DNA of 52,720 nucleotides from contig MHHQ01000020.1 in assembly GCA_001817065.1 (NCBI GenBank), positions 1 through 52,720 of the forward strand, read 5' to 3'. The stretch's first letter is position 1. Each line of letters opens with the position of its first letter. The notes under the pieces are model-generated. The model made no database searches. It was not told the DNA's origin and was given only the letters and a program-made list of their open reading frames with translations. This document shows, piece by piece, positions 40,908-47,932 of this stretch. The position numbers and the translations under genes were made by a program. Source of the DNA: Candidatus Andersenbacteria bacterium RIFCSPHIGHO2_02_FULL_46_16. Lineage in GTDB: Bacteria > Patescibacteriota > Andersenbacteria > UBA10190.

Positions 40908-41330
40908 ATGGCGGGACATGAAGTAAAAACCGTTGTTGTCTTCTGTTCAGACTTTCGTCAGAACCAGCAGGTTATTGCTCATTGTAAGGAAGCATATGGA
41001 GAATTCGATACCCTTTCTTTTCCAGGTGCCTGCTTACCCTTTTTAGCCGAAGAATCAAGCCAGGTAACCGGCCAGTGGCTCACCACTCTGCGTCAATTGC
41101 ACGGTAATGAAAAGGTTGTAGTAATCGATCACCTTGACTGCGGCGCATACAAAGTAACCTACGCTGATGAACTTGCCGGTGCGCCTGTCCAACATGAAGA
41201 CCATCTTCACCGAAAAAACTTCGTCGCTCTTCAGAAAAAATTCAACGAAGACCCAACTCTGCGCCTCCTGAAGCTAGAATTTGCTCTTTACAACATCCCG
41301 GATCAACGCCTAGAAGTGATTAAACTCTAG
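40908..41330 (+). CDS. Minimal beta-carbonic-anhydrase-like protein
   Basis: 140 residues. It has the three zinc ligands in family spacing: Cys13 in VVVFCSDFRQ (with the Asp-Arg dyad of CxDxR) and His75/Cys78 in VVIDHLDCGAYK. Beta-CAs hydrate CO2. However, the protein is about 50-60 residues shorter than usual and the C-terminal helices are reduced, so it may be a related zinc protein without that activity. An AAGGA purine run lies upstream and a good terminator downstream. Confidence 0.65.
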   Translation: MAGHEVKTVVVFCSDFRQNQQVIAHCKEAYGEFDTLSFPGACLPFLAEESSQVTGQWLTTLRQLHGNEKVVVIDHLDCGAYKVTYADELAGAPVQHEDHLHRKNFVALQKKFNEDPTLRLLKLEFALYNIPDQRLEVIKL

Positions 41331-41360
41331 TACTTGATTCAGACCAAACACCCTTCGCCC

Positions 41361-41384
41361 AACCGCCATCAGCGGTTTTTTTCT
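41361..41384 (+). terminator. Intrinsic terminator of the carbonic-anhydrase-like gene
   Basis: AACCGC / GCGGTT stem with a short CATCA loop followed by a run of T residues. Confidence 0.75.
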
Positions 41385-41470
41385 GCTTATGCAATTAATA
41401 AACCCATCCTCAACTTTTCAGGCGTCCAACGGATAATGGGATAATGGGGTCAGCACCAATATATTTTATT

Positions 41471-41644
41471 TCCAAAAGGTAAGAGAGAATTGCCTTACCG
41501 TCCATAGCTTCAGCGACGGATAGGAACCAAACCAAGTCTCAAAAGAGAGCGCTTTGCTATGGGTTTTGATCATTCTCTAGCGAGAGCGGAAGCAGCCTGA
41601 AAGTAAAATCAGGCACTTATCATTTTCGCCAGAAAAAGTTTGGA
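41471..41644. repeat. R repeat, copy R1 (174 bp)
   Basis: Ends TCCAAA (41471) and TTTGGA (to 41644) in inverted orientation. The inside holds a CCGTC/GACGG hairpin, GGAACCAAA, a GCGCTTTGCTATGG segment, a TCTCTAGCGAGA hairpin and CCAGAAAAAG before the right end. It aligns with R3 base for base (same length). It lies just beyond the terminator of the 41742-42434 gene pair. Confidence 0.8.
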
Positions 41645-41660
41645 ACTGTGTATATTCGTC

Positions 41661-41695
41661 AAAAAAATCCCCGGTCGGCACGAAGCCTGTCGGGG
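41661..41695 (-). terminator. Intrinsic terminator of the 42434-41742 gene pair
   Basis: CCCCGRxxGG-type stem: CCCCGGTCGG (41669-) against CCTGTCGGGG (-41695). On the minus strand the tail is ATTTTTTTG. It starts 17 nt from the right end of R1. Confidence 0.75.
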
Positions 41696-41741
41696 TAAGG
41701 GAGGCTACAGTAGGGATCAGGGAAAGAATGCTTCCCTTCCC

Positions 41742-42077
41742 TCATAGCAAGTCTGCCGGATTACAACCCTTTTCTCTCCTACTGGCCACCGCAAAAGCCA
41801 TAAAATATCGTTGTAGCTGTTGGGCGGAATACATATTTATTTCATCTGCCAGAATCTCTTTACAAACCTCGTCGCGCATTCGTGCTATTTCCCGGCGGCG
41901 TGGACCGGCCCATCTCGGATCGGATAACGACAAGTCAATTTGCTCCAAAGCTCTTGCTAGGGCGCCCTCAAGCATTTTTTGATTATCTTTTCTTTTCCAG
42001 TGCAATGCTCTCTCGTAATCACTGCCAATATTACCGAGCTGTTCAGCTAAAGTCATGTTATGCCAGTTGTCGTACAT
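41742..42077 (-). CDS. Small helical protein, partner of the DUF5674-like gene
   Basis: 111 residues, all-helical in pattern: MYDNWHNMTLAEQLGNIGSD, RALHWKRKDNQKMLEGALARALEQIDLSLSD, ...RREIARMRDEVCKEIL, ...QQLQRYFMAFAVASRR. I recognise it as a recurring CPR protein often beside DUF5674, but no function is known to me. It follows the DUF5674-like gene by 6 nt, so the two are co-transcribed and may act together, perhaps as a two-gene accessory module. Confidence 0.7.
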   Translation of the reverse strand: MYDNWHNMTLAEQLGNIGSDYERALHWKRKDNQKMLEGALARALEQIDLSLSDPRWAGPRRREIARMRDEVCKEILADEINMYSAQQLQRYFMAFAVASRREKGCNPADLL

Positions 42078-42083
42078 ATCAGC

Positions 42084-42434
42084 CTAATCTGCAATCAACT
42101 TTGTTACTACAGCTGCAATGATTTCTCGAATCTTTTTATCTTCAACATTACGTGACAGATTGTTTTGCTTTGGGCGAATATTAATCATTGAATCGTATTC
42201 AATCATATCCGGCCCGTCTAACTCGTGATAGATATTTATTCCCCACAAATTTTCCTGTTTAGACCCTTGGTCTAGCAGCCAAGCTTCTTCATCCGCATGC
42301 AGGTCGCCGCCAAGTACCATTAACTCCTTTTCAATATCCACCACCGCTTTAACCATGTCACCAAAACCCTGCTTTGCAATTTGCTTTAATTTATTTCGGC
42401 TGATTGGCTGATCTACCAATCTTATATCTGTCAT
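42084..42434 (-). CDS. DUF5674-family protein
   Basis: 116 residues with the family pattern: FGDMVKAVVDIEKELMVLGG, DLHADEEAWLLDQGSKQENL, WGINIY, MIEYDSMINIRPKQNN, SRNVEDKKIREII. The His/Asp/Glu-rich middle could bind metal (inference). First gene of the pair. Molecular function unknown. Confidence 0.8.
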   Translation of the reverse strand: MTDIRLVDQPISRNKLKQIAKQGFGDMVKAVVDIEKELMVLGGDLHADEEAWLLDQGSKQENLWGINIYHELDGPDMIEYDSMINIRPKQNNLSRNVEDKKIREIIAAVVTKLIAD

Positions 42435-42678
42435 AGTCGAAAAAGTTTAAAACTTTCTAGAACAAGCTTATCACAGAAACTCAGCAATTTGCAGGGATTT
42501 ATTCATCAAGTTATTGCCTTTTACTTAACCTTTTGCTTGTGTGCGATCGTGCGCAGGACGTGCGGGCCTGGTCCCCGCCAAGCATTAGCGCAAGGCAGAG
42601 CAGCATGTCCGAAGCCGAGCGTCCACTCGTCGCTGGGCGAGACGACGCGTGTCGCATAAAACAATAGGCGAGAGATTG
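42435..42678. other. Gap with a GC-rich structured segment
   Basis: The part at about 42540-42660 is much richer in GC than its flanks and has internal inverted repeats (for example CGTCG...CGACG near 42629-42648). It is not one of the A/B/C elements as far as I can align. No gene seen. Confidence 0.35.
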
Positions 42679-42796
42679 TCCAAAAGGTCAGAGACAATTA
42701 CCTGCCCGCCGTATTGGCGGGGAACCCTTCGTCAAACTCAAGGCAAACCAAATCAAGGGCGAAATTGAGCGCTTTGCGAGCATTTACGAACACTCT
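42679..42796. repeat. R repeat, copy R2 (right end lost)
   Basis: Left end TCCAAAAGGTCAGAGACAAT as in R1/R4, then a private CCCGCC-GTATT-GGCGGG hairpin, then AACCAAATCAAGG-CGAAA and GAGCGCTTTGC shared with R1/R3. The last ~60 bp including TTTGGA are missing; the stop of the 155-aa gene follows at 42807. Confidence 0.7.
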
Positions 42797-42806
42797 CAAA
42801 ACCCAT

Positions 42807-43274
42807 TTACTGCGGCATTAAAATCGGTTCTCTCTCAATGCCACTACAAATCATACCTTTTTCCGTAATGTTTCCGATTGTGCCCTTAGGACAATCACAC
42901 TCCCTATCAGCGAACAGCGTAAACTCGGAATAATAAACTCCAATATCGCATTGCTTTGGCATGCATTTTTTGTCGATGCAAACAGCAAGTTTCGGAACAG
43001 GTTCACAGCTATATTTTACTAAGAAGTTTGAAGGGTGAAGCAAGTTAGAAATGCTAACCCAGGATTGTATCTTCTGCCCCCGGTTGCGGTTGACATAATT
43101 TCCGCACCCAAACGCGACACCATAATTAAAATTGACACAATCTTGATCTGCTTCGCAATAATTAGCGTCCGCCATCTGATCTTGAATCCGCGATGGAAGT
43201 GTAACGAACCACAATAACACTAGCACGCAAATTATAATAACGACGCAAGAATAAATAACAAACTTAGTCTTCAC
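42807..43274 (-). CDS. Membrane-anchored Cys-rich exterior protein, unknown
   Basis: 155 residues: an N-terminal helix (about 5-26), then an exterior domain with ten cysteines, including NYCEADQDCVNF, FGCGNYVN, YSCEPVP, CIDKKCMPKQCDIG and DRECDCP. The pattern suggests disulfide bonding outside the cell. The YCxxDxDC...GCG start resembles small secreted domains seen singly in CPR genomes. No function known. Confidence 0.6.
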   Translation of the reverse strand: MKTKFVIYSCVVIIICVLVLLWFVTLPSRIQDQMADANYCEADQDCVNFNYGVAFGCGNYVNRNRGQKIQSWVSISNLLHPSNFLVKYSCEPVPKLAVCIDKKCMPKQCDIGVYYSEFTLFADRECDCPKGTIGNITEKGMICSGIEREPILMPQ

Positions 43275-43347
43275 ACAGCAATCTTAGCACAACCTCATCA
43301 CAAAAAATAGCCGTTCAATTCTCGGTTTGTTTTACTAACTTTGGAAG

Positions 43348-43503
43348 TCACATTATGAAATGCCACAAATATAGTGACGGGCCCTGTCGGCGCTGCACCC
43401 CCACCCGACGGCTTCGGCCTGCCAGGCGGGCAGCCTGCAGGCGCTCGGTGGGGGTCCCCCGCGCCGCCACCCGTTTATTTAAGAGTGGCATTTCATAATG
43501 TGA
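43348..43503 (-). repeat. GC-rich multi-stem element, copy B, a MITE with 19-bp perfect TIRs
   Basis: 156 bp bounded by TCACATTATGAAATGCCAC (43348-43366) and its exact reverse complement (43485-43503). The GC-rich core is homologous to copy A on the opposite strand, closed by ACGGGT/GCCCGT on the minus strand. No transposase is encoded. It ends 24 bp before R3. Confidence 0.75.
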
Positions 43504-43527
43504 CATCTATTCTTACAGGTTTTCTAG

Positions 43528-43701
43528 TCAAAAGGGAAGAGCCAATTGCCTTGCCGTCCATAGCTCCAGCGACGGATGGGAACCAAATCAAGGCCGAAAC
43601 ATAGCACTTTGCTATGGTTTTTGATCGTTCTCTAGCGAGAGCGGAAGCAGCTTGAAAGTAAAATTAGGCTCTTATCATTTCCGCCAAATAAAAGTTTGGG
43701 A
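43528..43701. repeat. R repeat, copy R3 (174 bp)
   Basis: Same length as R1. Shares CCGTCCATAGCTCCAGCGAC, GGGAACCAAATCAAGG, CACTTTGCTATGG and TTCTCTAGCGAGAGCGGAAG. AAGAGCCAATT near the left pairs with AATTAGGCTCTT near the right, and GCCTTG with CAAGGC, so the element folds into several stems. The ends are slightly altered (TCAAAA and TTTGGGA). Confidence 0.8.
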
Positions 43702-43706
43702 CCGTT

Positions 43707-43740
43707 AAAAAAAGAGCGTGTCCACAATGAGACGCGCTCT
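43707..43740 (-). terminator. Intrinsic terminator of the purM-like gene
   Basis: GAGCGTGTC / GAGACGCGCTC stem with a short loop; the minus-strand tail is TTTTTTT. It begins 6 nt from the right end of R3. Confidence 0.8.
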
Positions 43741-43753
43741 CGCAATTTCAGAT

Positions 43754-44860
43754 TCAACGAACACCCAGTGCGGCGCCGGCGTATTCGAGTGCTTTCGGAA
43801 CAATGATGACTCTCTTATCATCGCCACGCTTCTCGATGTGGCCACCCACCCATGCCCTGACATCATGGCAGGCTGCCAGTTCAATCACGGTTTGAGCTTG
43901 ATCCGGTCGCACATAAATGGCAAAACCAGCGCCCATATTGAGATTGCCATAGGCTTCTTCATCGCTGACTGGGCCATGTTCTTGAACGAACCCGAACAGT
44001 GCTTGTGGTTCACCGGGATTATCAATGACGTAGACGAACGGCTCGACAACCCGCATGAGCTTGCGCCAACCGTGACCAGTAATGTTGACGGTATAGTGCA
44101 TCTCCACGTTGTGGGAGAGACACGCTTCAATCACTTTGACGTAAATCGTTGTGGGCTGAACCAGCGCAGCACCATACGTTTGTCCGTCAGCAAGCGGTGT
44201 CAGATAGCCTTGTGGCAGCTTGTCAGCGATCCGGCGAGCCATCGTGAGGCCATTGGCATGGATGCCAGAGCTAGCCAGTAGCACAATAGCGTCGCCATCC
44301 TGGATCCGTGGCACGATCAGCTTTTCTTTGGGCTTGATGAGGCCGATTGCCGAGCCACTCAACACCACCGTTTCCGGAGTGATCATGTCTTTGAGTGTTG
44401 GTGTCTCACCACCTGCCCAAGTGCAGCGCGCCAGATCGCAGCCTTCTTTCCAGCCGTAAATAAGATCGCGCACTCGCTGCTCATCCTTGAACCAGTCTCC
44501 ATGTCCGGCCGCTAAGTGCATCGCCAATGAAATGGGCAATGCGCCGAGCGTGATCATGTCGTTGACGATCATGGCGATCGTATCGCGAGCCACATAATGG
44601 TAGTAGGAACGGCCAGTGAGCTTGTACATAGCGTCAGCCACCAAGTTCTTAGTGCCGAGACCTTCTTCGACGTGAGCCAAGTAGCAATCAGGCATCTCTA
44701 TAAGATAGGCACTCTCGCCACGGCTCCACGGTACTTCCGAGAGATCGAACTCGCGCAGATAGTGCGCCGTTTTTTGCGCCGCTTCCTGTGCTTGCCGCTT
44801 GAAAGGATCCATCAGACTGTAATCAACGCCAGTACTGGCATAGGTCATGGGGTGACTCAT
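43754..44860 (-). CDS. PurM-like AIR synthase homologue
   Basis: 368 residues, homologous to phosphoribosylformylglycinamidine cyclo-ligase, which makes AIR from FGAM with ATP. It has TYASTGVDYSLMDPF at the N-terminus, EEGLGTKNLVAD, RDTIAMIVNDMITLGALP, the GGETPTLKDMI motif, LASSGIHANGLTMARRI, a TGHGW in place of TGGG, and LNMGAGFAIYV. The start is the ATG at 44860, preceded by SD GAGGAG; base composition is richer in GC than its neighbours. No other purine genes are in the window, so it may work in a split pathway or on another substrate. It carries its own terminator and an upstream dyad. Confidence 0.8.
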   Translation of the reverse strand: MSHPMTYASTGVDYSLMDPFKRQAQEAAQKTAHYLREFDLSEVPWSRGESAYLIEMPDCYLAHVEEGLGTKNLVADAMYKLTGRSYYHYVARDTIAMIVNDMITLGALPISLAMHLAAGHGDWFKDEQRVRDLIYGWKEGCDLARCTWAGGETPTLKDMITPETVVLSGSAIGLIKPKEKLIVPRIQDGDAIVLLASSGIHANGLTMARRIADKLPQGYLTPLADGQTYGAALVQPTTIYVKVIEACLSHNVEMHYTVNITGHGWRKLMRVVEPFVYVIDNPGEPQALFGFVQEHGPVSDEEAYGNLNMGAGFAIYVRPDQAQTVIELAACHDVRAWVGGHIEKRGDDKRVIIVPKALEYAGAALGVR

Positions 44861-44893
44861 TGCAATTCTCCTCAATTAGAAAAGATCAACTTA

Positions 44894-44916
44894 CACCACA
44901 AAACAATTTTGTAGTG
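44894..44916 (-). promoter_or_regulatory. Operator-like dyad upstream of the purM-like gene
   Basis: CACCACAAAA-CAA-TTTTGTAGTG, 10-nt arms with one mismatch, 34 nt before the ATG. A CATAAT box lies just upstream on the minus strand (about 44925). Likely a repressor site. The rest of the 44861-45037 gap is AT-rich with nothing recognisable. Confidence 0.4.
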
Positions 44917-45037
44917 AGCTCATTATGATATCCACCAACAACTTATCAGGCAAATACAATTATAATTTTCTCTGAATGGTGGCGATGAGGGAGTATGAAG
45001 TTATTACCATGTGCACATTAATCATCAATACATCTTG

Positions 45038-45211
45038 TCCAAAAGGTTAGAGACATATGCCTTGCCGTCCATACCTTTCTTGACCACCGTAGCTTTAGCA
45101 AAGGTGATAGTTACGGGAACCAGATCAAGCAGGCAGGAACTGCTTTTGCGACTATTTATGATAGAAGCACTGTAAAAAATGAATTGTTTCAATATGAAAA
45201 AATTGTTTGGA
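45038..45211. repeat. R repeat, copy R4 (174 bp, divergent core)
   Basis: Left TCCAAAAGGTTAGAGACAT, then GCCTTGCCGTCCATA as in R1/R3; the middle differs (CACCGTAGC...), and the right end is AATTGTTTGGAACCGTG. The total length is again 174 bp despite the different core. Confidence 0.75.
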
Positions 45212-45215
45212 ACCG

Positions 45216-45224
45216 TGCTAAAAT
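45216..45224 (+). promoter_or_regulatory. Extended -10 (TGCTAAAAT) of the NYN gene
   Basis: TG-C-TAAAAT ends 7 nt before the ATG at 45232, implying a leaderless mRNA, the same arrangement as for the PemK-like gene (52127-52135). It begins 5 bp after the R4 end, so R4 supplies the upstream promoter DNA. Confidence 0.5.
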
Positions 45225-45231
45225 ACCATAT

Positions 45232-45800
45232 ATGAGTAAACGGGAACGCGTCGCAATTTTCGTTGATGGTAGCAATATGTATCACTACGTCAAAGGACTT
45301 GGCCTTGAACCCAAGGTACAATTTGATTACACAAAGTTTGGTTTGTGGCTTGCGGGCGGCACATAATTTCTGCCACTTATTACATAGGCAAAATTTGTTC
45401 TAATCACGACGAAAAAAGCCAGCGCCTAAGATCAAACCAACAACGAATGATGGCGTGGCTTAACCAATGCGGTTGGAAAATCGAATTTGGTCACATGCTT
45501 AGAAATATGGGTATTTATCATGAAAAGGGTGTTGATGTGCACATGGCTGCTGATTTGTTGCGTGGCGCATATAAAAATTTGTACGATACAGCAATCCTTG
45601 TTAGTTCCGACACTGATCTTATTCCGGCCATCCAATATTTACGGGAAGAAGGTAAAAAATTGGAATATATTGGTTTTTCTCATCAGCCGTCTTACGGACT
45701 TATAAAATACTCCGATGTGCGAACTTTACTCAAAAAAGAGGATCTAGAGCCGTTCCAATCCACCAAAAAGCACCAAAAAACCCGCCGTAGCTTGCGCTAG
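45232..45800 (+). pseudogene. NYN-domain (LabA/PIN-like) protein with a frameshift
   Basis: Two frames together give one NYN protein: the first (45232-45366) reads MSKRERVAIFVDGSNMYHYV and on to GLWLAGG, the second (usable from about 45350) reads HIISATYYIGK...KGVDVHMAADLLRGAYKNLYDTAILVSSDTDLIPAIQYL. The acidic residues of the PIN/NYN fold are all there (D in VDGSN, D in KGVDV, D-D in SSDTDL), as in RNA-cleaving LabA-like proteins. Joining needs a -1 shift near 45350-45360 in GCGGGCGGCAC. It may be a sequencing error, a fresh mutation or programmed shifting. A hairpin AACCCGCC..GGGTGGTTTT ends the gene. Confidence 0.75.
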
Positions 45801-45918
45801 GAACGGGTGGTTTTAGTAATTACTATAGTATTCGAAGTTACTTTTGCAGTCAATAGCGTTGTCAATATTATTGAAGTCGCTATCAATCATGACATCGAGC
45901 TCAATTTCATTATCGGCA

Positions 45919-45971
45919 TCAAAAGGTAAGTTAATTATCAGGTTAATCCGCTTTTCCAGAAAAAGTTTGGA
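45919..45971. repeat. R repeat, internally deleted copy R5 (53 bp)
   Basis: The left TCAAAAGGTAAG and right CCAGAAAAAGTTTGGA match the two ends of R1 (the right 16 bp are identical), but the inside is only ~25 bp. It lies 20 bp beyond the 3' end of the defence-like operon. Confidence 0.6.
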
Positions 45972-45991
45972 ACCACCACCGGCCTCATGTG

Positions 45992-46918
45992 TTAGAGTAT
46001 TGCAGCCGGGCTTAGTCCCTGATCTTGTGAGTTTTGTAAGTTTTTTAGCAATCCTTTGCCCATTTCATCCAACCAGCCATTTTGTTCAAGCCATTCAAGA
46101 ATAGGGATGAACATAAATGCGTTTGTGTCATCTTGCCATTGGAGATGAGTTGCAAGGCTTATCGTCAGAGGTGCGGCATTTTGTGCTAGGTGTGAGATAT
46201 TAACTCCTTTCCGCTTATCCCAGTAGTGGGCAATTCTAATTGGGGAGATAGGGGAATTAGTAACATATTGAAACTGTTCTGTGTAATAGGGCACTAGTTG
46301 GTGAAAACGCATGATATTAAGATAGTCAATTCTGATCCAAGCCCGCCAAATATCGATGGCTTTTGCTCTAAAACTTTCATCATTCATCAGCTCTTGGTTA
46401 AAGCTCAAAAAGGGCGCTCCAACATCAACAATCCAATTATCATGACCAGCATCATCTAATTTATGCTCAGCATCACTTGGGTCGCACGGAGTTTCGCTTT
46501 TAGGTTGGGAAGCAATGGTGATAGAAAAAGGATTATGGGCAATACCGGTTTTCAAAAAAACTAGCCACAGTCTTCGCAGTGAATACAAATCAACAGTTTT
46601 AAAAGAAGTATCAACTCGAGCCAAATAAAGGGGAGTGGTTAATGTTTTCAGCCAAATAATTTCATGTTCTGCCCATTTCTCATTCTTGAGTCCACCGTAC
46701 TGCAGTGTTGCGCTACCACCCTTAACTTGGAGAGCGCACATTTCGGCTACGGTCTTTGTGGCTTTCCCGGATGCAATCAATGGCTGGCAATAAAAGTCTA
46801 TTCCGAAATCCGCCTCGGAGGGCACTTTAACCATTGATGCCAAATGGCCTAGTAAGCTCTCGGCTGACTTTTCATAGCGCATCCCTCGCAAACCAACGTC
46901 ATGTCTTTGTCCGCTCAT
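45992..46918 (-). CDS. DUF4365-like restriction-fold nuclease candidate
   Basis: 308 residues. The N-terminal ~150 residues have the DUF4365 look: an early Glu-bearing helix (YEKSAESLLGHLASM), SEADFGIDFYCQPL (D37, D41) and CALQVKGGSA (Q64-V-K66), i.e. the D...QxK arrangement of PD-(D/E)xK enzymes, followed by LYLARVDTSFKTVDLY. The C-terminal half is helical with no known domain. DUF4365 proteins recur in defence loci. Last gene of the operon: its ATG overlaps the SIR2 stop (ATGA). Nuclease activity is inferred from the motif only. Confidence 0.65.
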   Translation of the reverse strand: MSGQRHDVGLRGMRYEKSAESLLGHLASMVKVPSEADFGIDFYCQPLIASGKATKTVAEMCALQVKGGSATLQYGGLKNEKWAEHEIIWLKTLTTPLYLARVDTSFKTVDLYSLRRLWLVFLKTGIAHNPFSITIASQPKSETPCDPSDAEHKLDDAGHDNWIVDVGAPFLSFNQELMNDESFRAKAIDIWRAWIRIDYLNIMRFHQLVPYYTEQFQYVTNSPISPIRIAHYWDKRKGVNISHLAQNAAPLTISLATHLQWQDDTNAFMFIPILEWLEQNGWLDEMGKGLLKNLQNSQDQGLSPAAIL

Positions 46919-47922
46919 GAGCTTAGAAGTGACTCTTTAATATCCTTGAAATGCACTGTCTTACTCTGATCTGGGGGGAATATCTCTCGCATAGAATATG
47001 GAAAATAGCCCTTGGTGCCTTGCTCCCACAGAGGAAGCGCATAATACCGGCCGTTTTGTAGGTATTGTGCAAAATCAGCCGGATCAGACGGATTGATTAT
47101 GTAAAGGCTCAACCCATGATCCTTCATCGCTGTGAGCAAGATATTGTTAATATGCTCGTCGTTGAAGCCATAACCAATAATCAAGAGTCGCTTGTTGCCA
47201 CTAAATAGAACTTCTTGAAATAGCTCGAAATACCATTTGAGGAGAGGCTCCTTATTAATCTGGTCAGCTTTGTTTTTTCCAATGACCATACGCTGCTCTT
47301 GGGTTGCTGATCGCCATCCATAAGATCCGTGCAACTTCACAAACAATGACCGAGGTTCCGCAGTCAGATTTTGCTTAGCTTTCTCAACTTCTTCCTCTGT
47401 TGGGATGGTGATGAAGTTTGATCTCTCCATCTTCCATCCTTTCACGTCGTAAATCTTGGCATCGGGAAATGAGGTCGTACCAAGTGAGCGGCGTTTATAG
47501 TCCCGTTCAAAGAGCAAATCCTGATTGAGAGTGAAAATGAAGCCCTTTTCAGTGGGTGACGTTCCGACGAAAAGGTTGAGCAGATCGGCCAGTCCATAGG
47601 TGTTGAAGGCCGTAGGGTTGTCGTTGTTAAAAGTCCACCCTTTAATCGCATTGTCCAAACCTTCATATGCCTGTTCAACCGCCGCTTTTATGGCTTCCTT
47701 ATCATGTTGGTCATATCGTTCGGCATCCAAGATATTTGAATACACACACTCGTAGTCACTGGTGTTGCGTACCATCGCATCGCGCACATTTGGCCTCACC
47801 TGTACCATTTGGTGATTAAAGATTTTTGACCACATCTCTTTGGCCAAGAACCCTCCGTAGTTTTTGGTAAACCCCGCGCCGGTCAGCAGTACGAGATTGT
47901 GATATTCAATACCATCCGGCAT
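46915..47922 (-). CDS. SIR2-family NADase-like effector
   Basis: 335 residues. SIR2 Rossmann motifs in order: VLLTGAGFTKNYGG (G15-A-G17, NAD loop), FTLNQDLLFERD (TxNxD type), FVKLHGSYGW (catalytic His), and LLIIGYGFNDEHINN (GxGFxDxHIN, typical of SIR2_2 defence proteins rather than deacetylases; no zinc-binding cysteines). Such domains destroy NAD+ in several anti-phage systems (Thoeris, DSR, SIR2-HerA, SIR2-Argonaute). I chose the ATG at 47922, 10 nt after the upstream stop; a GTG at 47952 would overlap it. Confidence 0.85.
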   Translation of the reverse strand: MPDGIEYHNLVLLTGAGFTKNYGGFLAKEMWSKIFNHQMVQVRPNVRDAMVRNTSDYECVYSNILDAERYDQHDKEAIKAAVEQAYEGLDNAIKGWTFNNDNPTAFNTYGLADLLNLFVGTSPTEKGFIFTLNQDLLFERDYKRRSLGTTSFPDAKIYDVKGWKMERSNFITIPTEEEVEKAKQNLTAEPRSLFVKLHGSYGWRSATQEQRMVIGKNKADQINKEPLLKWYFELFQEVLFSGNKRLLIIGYGFNDEHINNILLTAMKDHGLSLYIINPSDPADFAQYLQNGRYYALPLWEQGTKGYFPYSMREIFPPDQSKTVHFKDIKESLLSS

Positions 47923-47932
47923 ATGTACTACA

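Noticed and set aside
41471-45971. R repeats as a CRISPR array
   Set aside because: Copies are 174 bp with genes between them, and no short regular repeat-spacer pattern or cas gene is present.
41471-45971. R repeats as canonical integron attC sites
   Set aside because: The ends TCCAAA/TTTGGA do not match RYYYAAC/GTTRRRY and no integrase gene is visible; kept only as an analogy.
45813-46062. Minus-strand open frame with protein-like text (LINLPFDADNEIELDVMIDSDF) after the DUF4365-like gene
   Set aside because: No start codon before the middle, it runs through the R5 repeat and overlaps the DUF4365-like frame; not enough to call a gene or a frameshifted tail.
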